A stretch of 64,000 bases of DNA from Physcia stellaris (Eukaryota; Ascomycota; Lecanoromycetes; Caliciales; Physciaceae): contig JABSSW010000019.1 of NCBI GenBank assembly GCA_018902385.1, forward strand, positions 1 through 64,000, given 5' to 3'. Positions 21,772 to 32,246 of the stretch are shown one piece after another; the stretch's first letter is position 1; every line of letters begins with the position of its first letter. The notes beneath the pieces are model-generated. The model did no database searches. It worked only from the letters and a program-made list of their open reading frames with translations, and had not been told where the DNA came from. The position numbers were made by a program, and so were the translations under genes.

Positions 21772-23426
21772 CTAGACCTTCTTGACCTGAAAGAGCCGAC
21801 GAGGAGTGAGCGATAAAGACGTTCCCAATCGTAACGGCTGAACGTCGCGCTCTCTCCCAGCTTTGAGCTCCATCTCGCCTATCTTCCACGCACGCAAAAC
21901 CCATGTGCTTGCTGCGCCTGCAAGGAACATACTCCCGACAAAGATTTGCGTTGTCAGATACCCCGAAGTCAAAACGAGCTGCAGCGCAATAGGCTCTGCG
22001 AACGTAGTCGGCAATACAAGAGCAAGACAAATCATCGCGAACGCGGATGGGAGCCGCTGTAGTCCCACAACCTCTGCCGTCACCGGTGCTACGCAACCCC
22101 AGAAGGTCCCTGTTGCCGTACCACTAGCCAATGCGAAGATCATCAGAACGGCAAAGTTGTTTGCAGGAATCCAGACTGCCAGACAGAGTAAACCACAAAA
22201 AGCGGTTGCGGTCGTGGCCATGTTGATCCGACCGAAAGCATCTGAACAATAGCCCACAACGGGTCGACCAATTCCGATCCCGACACTGAGGACTGCTCCC
22301 ACTAATGAACCTTGCCGTGGATTAAGACCGATCGATGCCGCATAATTCGGTAAAGAGTATAGCAAAGCGATGTACCCCAGTTCCGTCAAGAACCCCCAGC
22401 AAACCACCAGGATAACCTCGATTCGACCATACTCGCGATAGTCGAATGCGTAGGTGTTTGGCTTGACTCTTTCATTACGATCCCTGGACAGGATTGAGCA
22501 CGTCAGGTTTACTACCAGGGTGCACATTGCTAGCAGGCGGTAAGTCCATTGGAGCCCAAGAGATTCAATTGCAGCACCAGCGACCAAGTTGTAAACAAGG
22601 CCGCCAAAGCCGGCACCTGACGAAGCGAACCCAGGTGCCAAGCTTCGTCGCTGTAGAAACCATTGCGGCAATACTGATGTTGCGGTAACGTATAAGAAGC
22701 CCATTCTGAATGAGACCTTAGCGTCAGCTTTGCCCATTTTGGGTAGGTGAGGTTTGTAGGACGTCTCCCTCGTGCAAAATCTCCTGCACAAAGAGTATCG
22801 AAGCAAGAGAATCAAAATTAGAGGGACAGACTCACCCATATCCAAAACACAGTCCCTGACTAAGAAAAAGATGCCAAATATCTGTAGCAAATGATGCGCC
22901 TAGCAGAGATAGAGATACGAGAGCGGTGCCTATCAGCAAAGTGATCCGAGTGCCAAATCGGAGATTGGAAGAAGCAACGAGAGGGGATACCAGCAAAGCC
23001 TGGGAAATTGAAAGGCCGCCAATGAGGGCATATTCCAGGTGGGTTGTCCCAGGAAAGGTCGAGTTGGCCAAATAGTAGGCGAGGAACACACCCCATGCCT
23101 GGCTAGCATTAGTCTTGTATATGGAAATGTATGGTGAGAACATACAGCGTTTACGCCCCATGTGTGAGCGTTGATGAGGAAAACGCATAGACATACCACC
23201 CAGCCGTAACCGCCATCTGTAGTATATCGAAGTCAACATTCCCATTATTCATATGCGCGTTGAGCGAAGAGACGTGTCTCCTCACTGATGGATACCGACA
23301 GGTAACTCATTGCATTGAAGACATACCTGGAGGGACGTCTTCTTGATTTACCACATTTAAAGTTGCACCTTCTGGGATCGTATCCATCTCGAGTGTTGCA
23401 CCTTCGCTTGTGGTAAGGCGCTGCAT
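21772..23426 (-). CDS. MFS transporter of the monocarboxylate transporter (MCT-like) family
   Basis: Four exons keep one frame: 23426-23327, 23216-23146, 23098-22836 and 22705-21772, total 455 aa. Donors are GTATGT, GTATGT and GTGAGT. The N-terminus ends VPPDGGYGWVVCLCVFLIN, the DGGYGW signature in TM1 of MCT-type porters, followed by NAHTWG and GVFLAYYL. Later segments include YGMGFLYVTATSVLPQWF and RRSLAPGFASSGAGFGG. About twelve hydrophobic segments are expected. Fungal members move short monocarboxylates or nicotinate/riboflavin-like compounds across the plasma membrane; the substrate cannot be told here. It lies in the accessory part of the window without pathway genes next to it. Confidence 0.85.
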
Positions 23427-25802
23427 GGCTAGATTGTGGTCGGAAATCGAATAAGATTCTCCGCTCTTTCGAGCTGCTGTCTCTCTCGTTGATTCTTGAG
23501 TCAGACTTTACAAGCTTCAATCTTGCATACTAGTTAGGACGATAGAGTGTATTAGGACTAAATTGCTTAGAAGTAAAATCCACGGCTGGAAAGATGTTCT
23601 CAAGGATATTGGGGTCATGCATCAGACGATTATTGCACGGAGCCAAACTATTGATTAGTCATACTGAAAGTCCAGGCTCAAAATCGTAAAGGCATAATTA
23701 ATTAGTTAAACCACAAGATAACGGTTGCTGAGCTGATAGAGTCTCGAGTAAAGTTGACGTTTCGACATGATACGATATGACGTTAGAGATCTCCGTTGAG
23801 CGAAAAGATGAAAGCTGATTGAATTGCTATAACATGACTGAGGGCTAGATATTTTTGAGTTGTTTGCAATCGGCCCAGCTATTCTGTAATCTACTACGTA
23901 GAGTAGAGTACGAGTAGACCTGGATGAGGTCAGAAAGCAACGGGTGACTAAGAACCGGGATTGACACGTCATCATGGGGGTACCCACCAAGTCCAATGGG
24001 TGCATCAAAATCATTCTGCACCCAAACACGATAAATTGATGACGCCTCACCTCAAGACGGCCGCCTGCAAATCGCCACTACTCGTGTTTCTGTAAGGAGA
24101 TACTGTATCGCCTGCTCAATCTTTTCGCTGGAGCAACATCTCAAGACGAGGAACTCCGTACCCGTTCCTGGAAATATTTCCAATCTTTGTTGATCTTTTC
24201 CGGCACGCTGCAGCTGTGGATGTCATACCAGCAGATCAGCGACTGGGCTGGAGCACCCGGTCGTAGCGGGATGGTTCAAACTTTTAGGCCTGGTGGAATG
24301 GATCTATTGAGGGACCATGCCGGGAAGGCCTACCATCGTGACCGATGCGCGAGAAAATAAATGAGGAGAAAATGCTCCCTTTGCTGATTAGATCTGCTGA
24401 ATCGTGCAATCGGTCCGATATCATTTGATACTGTCAGACCCGTATTCTGAGGTCAGCGCGGCGAACTGGGTTTGACCATGGAGAAAAGACTTTGCCGAGA
24501 TGAGCATAATACTCTCACAGTAGTAAGAAGAGGCGGAATCTTGATCATCTGAGATCACGAAGGTTCGATGTTTAACGGTGTATCTTAACCCAAATGTCGA
24601 TCCCATAAGCATTTCTTTGCATAAACGACGAGGATCTCCTTGGGATATTATTGCAATCAGCTTGGCCCATTTTATCTTTATCTTGAGAAATATGTTCTGT
24701 GATGACCCTGGCGCCACAACAAGGATTGAGAAGACGTGCGAACGAGCAGACTTTTGAATCATGCATATGATACTTTAGAATAGAGACAAAGACAGCAATC
24801 GTTGAAAGGACAAACACGTTCGAGGAACGCATAAGATATATCAGGACACAAAATCCGTTCTTCTTATCGCGAAATCGTTATACAGGTGCTCTTAGTCCTA
24901 GAGAAGAGCTGCACTGAAGACTTTCTGTAATTAGTCGAATGGTGAAAATGATAAGAGAAGAAAAAAGTGAGAGAAAACTGTAAAAACAGGAATACATTGC
25001 ATATATCCAACGGACTTATCCGTCGCGATGCAGCAAACAATTTCCTTCCTCCCCATTGCTACCCCCTCGACGACGCAACATAGAGCGTCAAAGCTTCACC
25101 TCTCTCACTCTCCCTCGGCCCAACCACAGACCAAACAACATGATCCGCCACACGCGCCGCATCTCGTTCATTCCACTAGCTTGGATAGGGATCGCAATTC
25201 GTGATGGGGAAGGTCCCATAAGCTAGTTTCCCAGATTCCTGTACTCCTGAGCTCTGGGTTGGCTATCTCGCTACTATCAGATGTAGTGTGATGTTGAAAC
25301 GCCTTTTGGTGATATCAGACGGTGGGGTGGTCCTAAATTGCTCTCTCGGGGGTATCAGACGTGGAAGAGAATCTCCTAGATCATGTAGGATACCTTGATA
25401 GAGGAGTAGAGAGTTTGTGATGGAAGAACGTATGAATTGATATGACTTTTCTATTCATGAAGGGTATGGCTTAACGGTTGGGAAGCCGAGTTCGTGTCTA
25501 GTGGGGTGAAGAATAGTTTCATAAGTCGTGGAACAGATGTAGTTGGGCATGTGATCAATGCTTTGACCCCCATACCTAAGTTTACGGGTTGACACATTGA
25601 TATGTCCTTTGTACTGGAAAATTTTAGCGGCACTTAGTCGCACTGCCAGGATTGTCTTCTTCTGCCATGGAGTAAGATCATATTTACTCTCTGCTATGAG
25701 TTCGGACTTTATGATCATCTGATGGCAAATCTCATCTTACGTGCCAGTCACGGGGAAAACTTTCGTCATCTTCAGAAGCAAAGTCTGCAGGCCAACGGCA
25801 GG
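23427..25802. other. Intergenic stretch, 2.4 kb, with one weak candidate ORF
   Basis: No gene with homology was seen. A minus-strand frame, 24832-24572 (86 codons), begins with a hydrophobic MRSSNVFVLSTIAVFVSIL segment and contains four or five cysteines (NPCCGARV), so it could be a small secreted protein, but nothing else supports it. Frames at 25451-25718 and 23706-24050 are unsupported. Confidence 0.35.
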
Positions 25803-26059
25803 CTAATACCTCGCTCTGTCCCGGAATAACTTTCTTTGTTGCAGCCTGTTGAGTGTAAGGAGCGAATTTTGAAGTACAGCTATCGCGGTGACTCCAAAGA
25901 ATATTGCCAGTGGTGCTAACATAGAGAAAATGGTGAATATAAAAGAGGCCCTGTTAAAAGTCTCGTTGCCACCGAGTTGGTCTGTTGCAAGACCCACCTG
26001 CATCGCAGTAAGAACAATAGTGAGGTAAACGAGCGCGTCTATAAGCCATTTAGTTTTTT

Positions 26060-26067
26060 CTTCGATG
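26060..26067. repeat. Left target-site duplication of the hAT element
   Basis: CTTCGATG directly precedes the element; the same 8 bp follow it at 29716-29723. An 8-bp duplication is diagnostic of hAT-superfamily insertion. Confidence 0.85.
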
Positions 26068-26082
26068 CAATGTTCGCAAATG

Positions 26083-26179
26083 TGCACTAGTGCAGTTTTT
26101 GGCCCAGAACTGCACTGCACTAAATCATTTTTGTAGAAAACTATTAGTGTTTATCTAGAAATTGCACTGCACTAGTGCA
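26083..26179. repeat. Left subterminal palindromic repeats of the hAT element
   Basis: TGCACTAGTGCA occurs at 26083-26094 and 26168-26179, with ACTGCACTGCAC between. Related motifs (TCACTAGTGCA, GTGCACTAATAGTGCAC, AACTGCACTGCA) occur in the last 130 bp of the right end. These are probable transposase-binding repeats. Confidence 0.6.
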
Positions 26180-26418
26180 CATCGATAAAATGTATGATTT
26201 TCTTGATGTTTTGTTTGATATGCATGTATTCTAGTAATTTTTTTTTTTTCGTCGTTTTCGTCGTTTTCATTTGTTTCAACAATTGTTTTTCGAATTTTTT
26301 CGTCATGATTGCGTTAATTGAATTTTCGATGAAAATTTCTGTTCGAAATCAAAATTTGCAACATTTCAACGTCTCGATAAATCGAAATTTGAATTTAGTT
26401 TTTTCTAGACTGATCGCG

Positions 26419-26836
26419 TCGAGTCAAGAGCTTGAATCGAATCAAGAACTTGATTCGAAAAAATCGAATCAAGTTTAAAATCTTGAACTTGAAACTTGTC
26501 TTGACATCAAGTCAAACTTTGTAATTGAGTTTGAAGTTTGAACTTGAAAGTTTGATTTGACTTGATTTTTTTTAAAAAATGATCAAATTTGAAATAAATA
26601 TTACGTTTTAAGAAAAAATAATGCAAAAAGATAATGCATTTATTAATAACTTTTTATTATTAGAACTTTTTTTACTATAATTAGTATATGATGTCATTTT
26701 CAAATCAAATTCAAATTTCAACATTGAGTTTGAAACTTGATCAAGTCAAATTCAAATTTTAAATGAAAAGTTTGAATTTGAGTCAAATTCAAATCAAATT
26801 CGAACATGTCGACTTGAAATTTGATTCGACGATCAA
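26419..26836. repeat. Nested low-complexity insert within the hAT element
   Basis: About 420 bp dominated by variants of TCAAG, CTTGAA and TTTGAA, with frequent CpT/ApG, in contrast to the surrounding eroded sequence. It is flanked by similar direct repeats, TTTAGTTTTTTC...TGATCGC, at 26394-26418 and 26837-26860. This looks like a separate later insertion, or a locally expanded repeat. Confidence 0.5.
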
Positions 26837-27610
26837 TTTAGTTTTTTCATCGATGATCGCATGTTTGATTTTTGAAAACACACGTTCGAATTTTGCGAAC
26901 ATATTAAAAATCGAAAATACGTTCATGATCATACGTGTGAATTTAAAAAATCGTTCGTTTTGATTTTTTCAATAAGCGATGATATTTTTTAAATCGCGTA
27001 TTTTGAATTTTAATAAATATTGATTCAGTTCGTTTATTTCAATTGTTTTTTTTTGATATTTAATCATTCATTGCATGAATTCAGACATTTTTGTTTTTTC
27101 GTTGAATTCAGAAATTGCAATATGTTGAATCGTTGTTGAAAAATTGTTGTATTTGATTCAAAATTTATTCAACGAGAATTTGATTTCACGAATCACGTCG
27201 AAATTTCAATGTTGAATATAATTTCATTTATGTCGAAAATTCAATACAATGACGACGATATAAATAGAATTTCGATCGATGATGATATTTCAATATTTGC
27301 GCAATTTCTTGAAATTTGATTCGATAGATAAATTCATAAAAAAGTCGAATTGATGATTTCGATTTTCAGTTTCGAACTTATGCATCAAAAAATTCAACAT
27401 AAAAAATATTCTGTTGATCGTGATTTCACGATTTTCGATAAAATTGATAATATCGTGAAAATTTTTCAAGAAATCACGCATTTGTGTAAATATTTCTCAA
27501 TCAAAAATCAACAATTTATCGTTTTTCAATTCGAATTTTTCGTTGACGAAAACGTTGATAATCGATTTTGTTTTTTTGAATGTTCAATCAATCATATCGT
27601 ATCATGAGTT

Positions 27611-28141
27611 TCATTTTGTAAATTGATTTCGTTTGAACATTACATTATCAAGATTTTTTTCAAGTTTTAAAAATCGTTGTACGCGTTGCGAAAAATATAA
27701 AATGTACGTATTGATATTGTGAAATTTGCTTTGAAATTCAAATTTTCGATATTTTTGCAAATTATCGTTCAACTTTTTAACAAAAAATGTATTAACAACA
27801 ATGCGATATTTCACGACAAAATGTTTTTCAAACAAATAAATTTGCATTGTCAAATTGATTATGTAATTCAAACATCGTAAACGATGTTCAACGAAATCGT
27901 AATCAATGTCGTGTTGTTTTCGAAAAATATCGAATATATGTTTGAACATGATATCATTCGAATTCAAATTATTTTTTACGAAATAATTCAAATTGTTTCG
28001 TATTTCGTATTCGTCGAAAATTTGAAACATGATGTGATTCATATTTTCATCAAAATGTTGTTTTTTGATTTTTTTCAACGCGAAAAATAAAATTTGTTGT
28101 TGCATATTTTCGATGATAAAATGAACAACAACGATCAACAT
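27611..28141 (-). pseudogene. hAT transposase remnant
   Basis: A 176-codon minus-strand frame reads LIVVVHFIIENMQQ, then FDEYEIRNNLNYFVKNNLNS, NDIMFKHIF and HRLRCLNYIINLT. This follows the conserved hAT transposase stretch in which a Y-x-I-x-x-[KR]-[IL]-x-[YW]-F-x-x-D-N-A-x-x-N-D block precedes R-x-R-C-x-x-H-x-x-N-L. Asp of the DNA motif reads Asn and His of the CxxH motif reads Asn here. No Pro, Gly or Trp is present. Further short frames on this strand (28598-28786, 28783-29427) are probably other parts of the same gene. Confidence 0.7.
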
Positions 28142-29715
28142 GTTTAAATAATTCGAAAAAATTCAAACGTCACACGTTATGTGAATATTTGACACGAAAT
28201 TTCGAAACACATAACGTATTTGTGAAATGTTATGCAAAAATATAATATTATTACATAATTACACGAAAATATCGAAATGAAAAACAAATACATGAAATTT
28301 GCAAAAACATATGTAAAAAATTTGATTTTTTGATTGCGTCAAGTCGAATTTCGATTTTAACATTCGATGTGATAAAATAACGATGTTAATTCGATATTAA
28401 TTTTGTCAAATGTTGAATTCGATGTACGTTCGTCACAGTATTCGAATTTGATTTTTTTTGAAAAATTCAAATATTCGTGCTTTGATGATATTATCAATAT
28501 AAAAAAGCATAACGTTGATCGAAACATTGAAATAATAAATAAAAAAACGAAAATTCTCGTTGACGATTTGATCGAATGTGATGTTTGCGACAATGATTCA
28601 TCGAACGTACAAATATTCAAACATTTTTTTGTCGATTGAATGAGTTTGAAATTTTTGTAATTGACGATTTTTTCGTTGTTCGTTTAATTCGAATTGACGA
28701 TTGAATGTTGTTTCGATGTTGATCGCATAAAATTGATTTTTTTTTTCAATTTTGTTCACAATGATTATTTCATGATTTTTTTTCAAATGATTAATCGTAA
28801 ATCGATGTTTTGAATTTTATTTGTAAATTCGAAAACAAAAATTGCATTTATGAAATTTCGCGTCTGTAATAAAATCATTGATAATATAAATGTAATTGTG
28901 AATTTTTGTTGTAAAACGTTTGTTGTTTGTTGCAATAAAAAAAAATCGAAAAATTGTTGTATTGAATTTCTGAAAAAATTTTGTAATGATTGAAATTTCT
29001 GAAACAAATTCGATTTTTGTTTTTGAATTTTTCACGTCAAAATCGTTTCATGAATCAGAATCGTTCAAATTTGACGCACGAAATATTTGAATATTGATAA
29101 TTTTTGACGTTTTGCTTTAGAAAATTGCGATACAAATTTTTGATTGAATTTGAGTTGAATCGAAACTTTTTGACGAAAAACGTATTCAAATTCAATTGAT
29201 TTTTTATTTTGAATTTCACGCGTGTGTTTATCAACAAAGTTTTCGAAAACACTTGAAATTTTGCGAAAATAAATCGTAATACTGTTCGATGCAATTTGTT
29301 GATCAAAATCGAAACTCATAATAACGTCGCATTGAAATAAATGAATGAAACAAATGCAAAATGTAAAAAATCTTTGATTTTTGCGAAAATGAACGATTTC
29401 GACATTGCGAATTTCGTTCGATTTCACGCATTAATTCGTTTTTAAATTCAAATTATTTTCACATGATTTGTTTTTAACGAATTTCAAAATTCATTCGAAT
29501 GACAAAAACTCAACATCATTAACAAATCTCGATAAAATACTTTTTTCGACGTATTTCTCGATTTTTTCTGTAATTACATATTTGCATTAGTGCAATTCAT
29601 TTCAGAACTGCATTGCACATGTGCATAATTTTCGAAAACTGCACTGCATAATTTGCAAGAACTTCACTAGTGCACATTGTGCACTAATAGTGCACGTGCA
29701 CATTTGCGATCATTG

Positions 29716-29723
29716 CTTCGATG
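29716..29723. repeat. Right target-site duplication of the hAT element
   Basis: CTTCGATG, identical to the left copy at 26060-26067. Confidence 0.85.
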
Positions 29724-30526
29724 TATCTCCATGAGCTGAAAGTGAATCCGATAAAATGTGACATGATGTATTTTAGTCTGAATGTTTCAGGGGAAAGCCG
29801 ATAAATCCAGGTCAGGCGAAATTCATCAAGAGGCCCAAACCAATATCGAGGATTGCATAAGACGAGATGGCAACGAGGAAGACAACTGCATGAGAATGAT
29901 GACCACTGATGCCATGTTATCCCAGCTGGCATTAGGTGGTTGTCCTTCGCAATATTGAAATCGCTCTTTGATCTAACGAGGATCAAGTAGGAACGCAGCA
30001 AGCCAATAGCGTTAGCATATAGTTCGTCGTCTCTACACAAGTAGTAGTCCCACATAGTATGTGACAGCAAGTACTCGGGCAATGGCTTGAAGAAAACTAT
30101 CTCGCGTTTACACACTTGATGTCCGATGTGGTCTTCTGTCAGGCAAATCGAGATCCTTCTGATTGGGTACTCATGAAGGGCCGGCTGGTCCGTGCCATAG
30201 CTAGCCCACCATAGGTATTTCTCTATGCTGTCATAGGTACTCAGATCAAGGTCATATTGGAAGTATTCGGGTAGTTTAAGCATGTCGATAATGGATATCT
30301 CTGATTCGTCATCCCGATCATCAATGTAACAAGCCGGTAAGGACCAGGACAAGCGCATTCTGGCGTCGACCCGAGGTTGACTCAAACTGGCAGTACCGGA
30401 CTTCTGGCTTTGGAAAGTAGGAATATCGTCCACGAGGCTTTCATTTGGTCCAAACGGGGGAAGTTTGCGTTTTCTAGATGAGCCTTCGACAGGCACAGGT
30501 GTGCTCTGCTCATTTGAGTAGGCCAT

Positions 30527-31181
30527 TGATGCTCACTCAAAGCATGTAACAATCATGACAGTCGCGCGAAACGATGTAAGCCGTCCTGAAGCAAGACTGG
30601 TTAAACCAATAAAAACCCAGTATAGATGAAACCCATTCTCTTAGGAAATGTTTAGGTTAAACTTTGAGCTTAGAAGGAATGATCAGACGCCAGGTCTGAA
30701 TTTTGGTACTTAACGATGATTTCTTGGTGCCGTGGATGACAATAATATACAGGCAATGGTCCGGTCTGATGGCGAATGTTTTCTCCAGATCGTGTTGACC
30801 ACAGCTCTCAATCACGCTGAAAGATTGTAGGATTGAAAAAGACACATTGCGAGGGTGGCAGCGCATTACCTCGTTCCTCTCAGCCTTGCTTGAGATGCAG
30901 GTTTTCTCGCTAATTCCTGCCTTCAACAAAAGGTCACAATTTTACTGGACCTATGGCGGTCACGTGATCATCTATTCAGATCCTACATCAGAGTAAAGAG
31001 CAAACACTCAGGTTTAGAGGTAGATCTCCATTACAGAGTAGTCTTACAGAAAGTTGGAGAGCTCTAAACACCACTAATAGAACAAGTCTCAACAAGCGTC
31101 CATAAACCCCCTGCAAAACAGTTATTTCAGTGCAGATCGACCAGTAGTGTATTTGAAACCCCAACCGACTATCAACGCAGC
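30527..31181. other. Intergenic stretch
   Basis: A 90-codon minus-strand frame at 30657-30929 has no recognisable domain. Nothing else was seen. Confidence 0.4.
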
Positions 31182-31577
31182 TTAAAAGCCCATCTTCGCC
31201 AGAAACGCATGCGCCTTCACGAATCCCGCCGCAGCCGTGTTGTGAAGTTGATGACAATGTCCCGCATTCGGCTGTGCATAGTAATCGAACTTATTCCCAG
31301 GTACAGGTGGCTAGAAGAGCTTTGTAGTGGGCAACTCTTCCTTACAATCAGGCGTACCCAACAACCTAGATCCATTGCTGCAAAACTTAGCGTCTTGCTT
31401 CCCAGTCAGCACGTAGACTGGGTTCGCATAAGAGGTACTGTTATATAGATTCTGCGTCAGTGCATCGCCAAGGGATAGGATATCCTTCTTTTCAAATTCG
31501 CGATCATACAAAGCGAGAGAGAAATCGATGATGGGGTTGCTGGAGAAGGTATTCAAGTGCTGCCAAGCTGGAACCAT
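31182..31577 (-). pseudogene. C-terminal relic of a secreted alpha/beta-hydrolase-type gene with an in-frame stop
   Basis: One 132-codon minus-strand frame from 31577 to 31182 matches the end of an ascomycete alpha/beta-hydrolase family: LALYDREFEKKDILSLGDA and NPVYVLTGKQDAKFC, then after an in-frame TAG at 31311-31313, KFDYYAQPNAGHCHQLHNTA and GFVKAHAFLAKMGF, with a His in the GHC position expected for the catalytic triad. The N-terminal two-thirds, including the nucleophile elbow, is missing upstream. Truncated and interrupted, so non-functional unless the stop is a sequence error. Confidence 0.6.
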
Positions 31578-32246
31578 GACCTAGTTGCACCGTCGAAACT
31601 TCTTTAAAGGCCACGTCGTTGCTGGTCCCTCGTGTTCGATGTATGGCTGGCTGACATGGCATTGCAGCGTTGTATTCCACGCACTCCTTACTGCACTAGT
31701 CGACCTTGATCTAGTGACCAGTAATGGGGGATATACTTATCCTTAACTTTGATATACCGTGCAGTATGTGTAAGATATCAGCGTGGTTGCGATTCAACTC
31801 GTTGCGGACCATGAGATACTGAGAGAGACTAATCGTGTTTGTGGGCGCCAGACCCAGCTCCTCGTATTGGGAAATAGCTCGCCTATGGGTCGAGAGCAGC
31901 TTATGGGAGTTAGAACACCACTGTGGTGGTGTGTGAGTGCTGCTAAATCACAATATTCGAGCCATGAGCTTGTATTGTAGTATATGGTTAGCGCTCAAAG
32001 GCTGATTTCCTTAATGCTAGACTTTGAAAGGTAAAGAGCATGCTTTAGAAGCAAAGATCAATGTCCTGAAGGTGACCAAAAGGATGACAGCAGTGTCTTT
32101 GCATATGAAGATGATACTCACAGCAACTCCAACGGACGCCTGCCGGATGATAGCTGATGTGGATGACTGCTAGCAGTATCTTCTCACAACCTTAAGAGCG
32201 GTAGGATCATAATGTTCTGGTATAACAGAATACTAGGCGATTTGTA
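31578..32246. other. Intergenic stretch
   Basis: No gene, RNA or repeat recognised. It marks the passage from accessory genes to conserved genes. Confidence 0.4.

Larger units (their letters stand above)
26068..29715 (-). mobile_element. hAT-superfamily DNA transposon, 3,648 bp, mutated
   Basis: The left end is CAATGTTCGCAAATGTGCAC and the right end, reverse-complemented, differs from it at one of 20 positions. Identical 8-bp CTTCGATG copies flank the element. Both subterminal regions carry repeated TGCACTAGTGCA and AACTGCACTGCA motifs, the kind of clustered sites that hAT transposases bind. The interior shows the same CpC/CpT-depleted erosion as the left block, and a hAT transposase segment is still recognisable on the minus strand at 27611-28141. 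Insertion is in the coding sequence of a DUF6601-like gene. The 100 bp or so at each end have kept CpT and ApG, so erosion is weaker there. Confidence 0.85.
25803..30526 (-). pseudogene. DUF6601-like membrane protein gene split by a hAT transposon
   Basis: The 5-prime part is 30526-29716 and the 3-prime part is 26067-25803 (minus strand), with a transposon and one copy of its 8-bp target duplication between. Taking out 26068-29715 plus one duplication leaves 1068 nt, a single frame of 355 aa, joining SSWRYIE to EKTKWLID. The protein has EKYLWWAS, then ISICLTEDHI, FFKPLPEYLLS, IGLLRSYLILVRSKSDF, and two C-terminal helices beginning LVYLTIVLTAMQVGLATDQL, the layout I associate with the fungal DUF6601 family, of unknown function. 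In its present state translation would leave the exon after IANVHVHY and stop inside the element, losing both membrane helices. Confidence 0.75.

Noticed and set aside
26194-26478. 94-codon plus-strand frame at the left of the hAT element
   Set aside because: It spans the uneroded nested insert and eroded sequence and has no transposase similarity.
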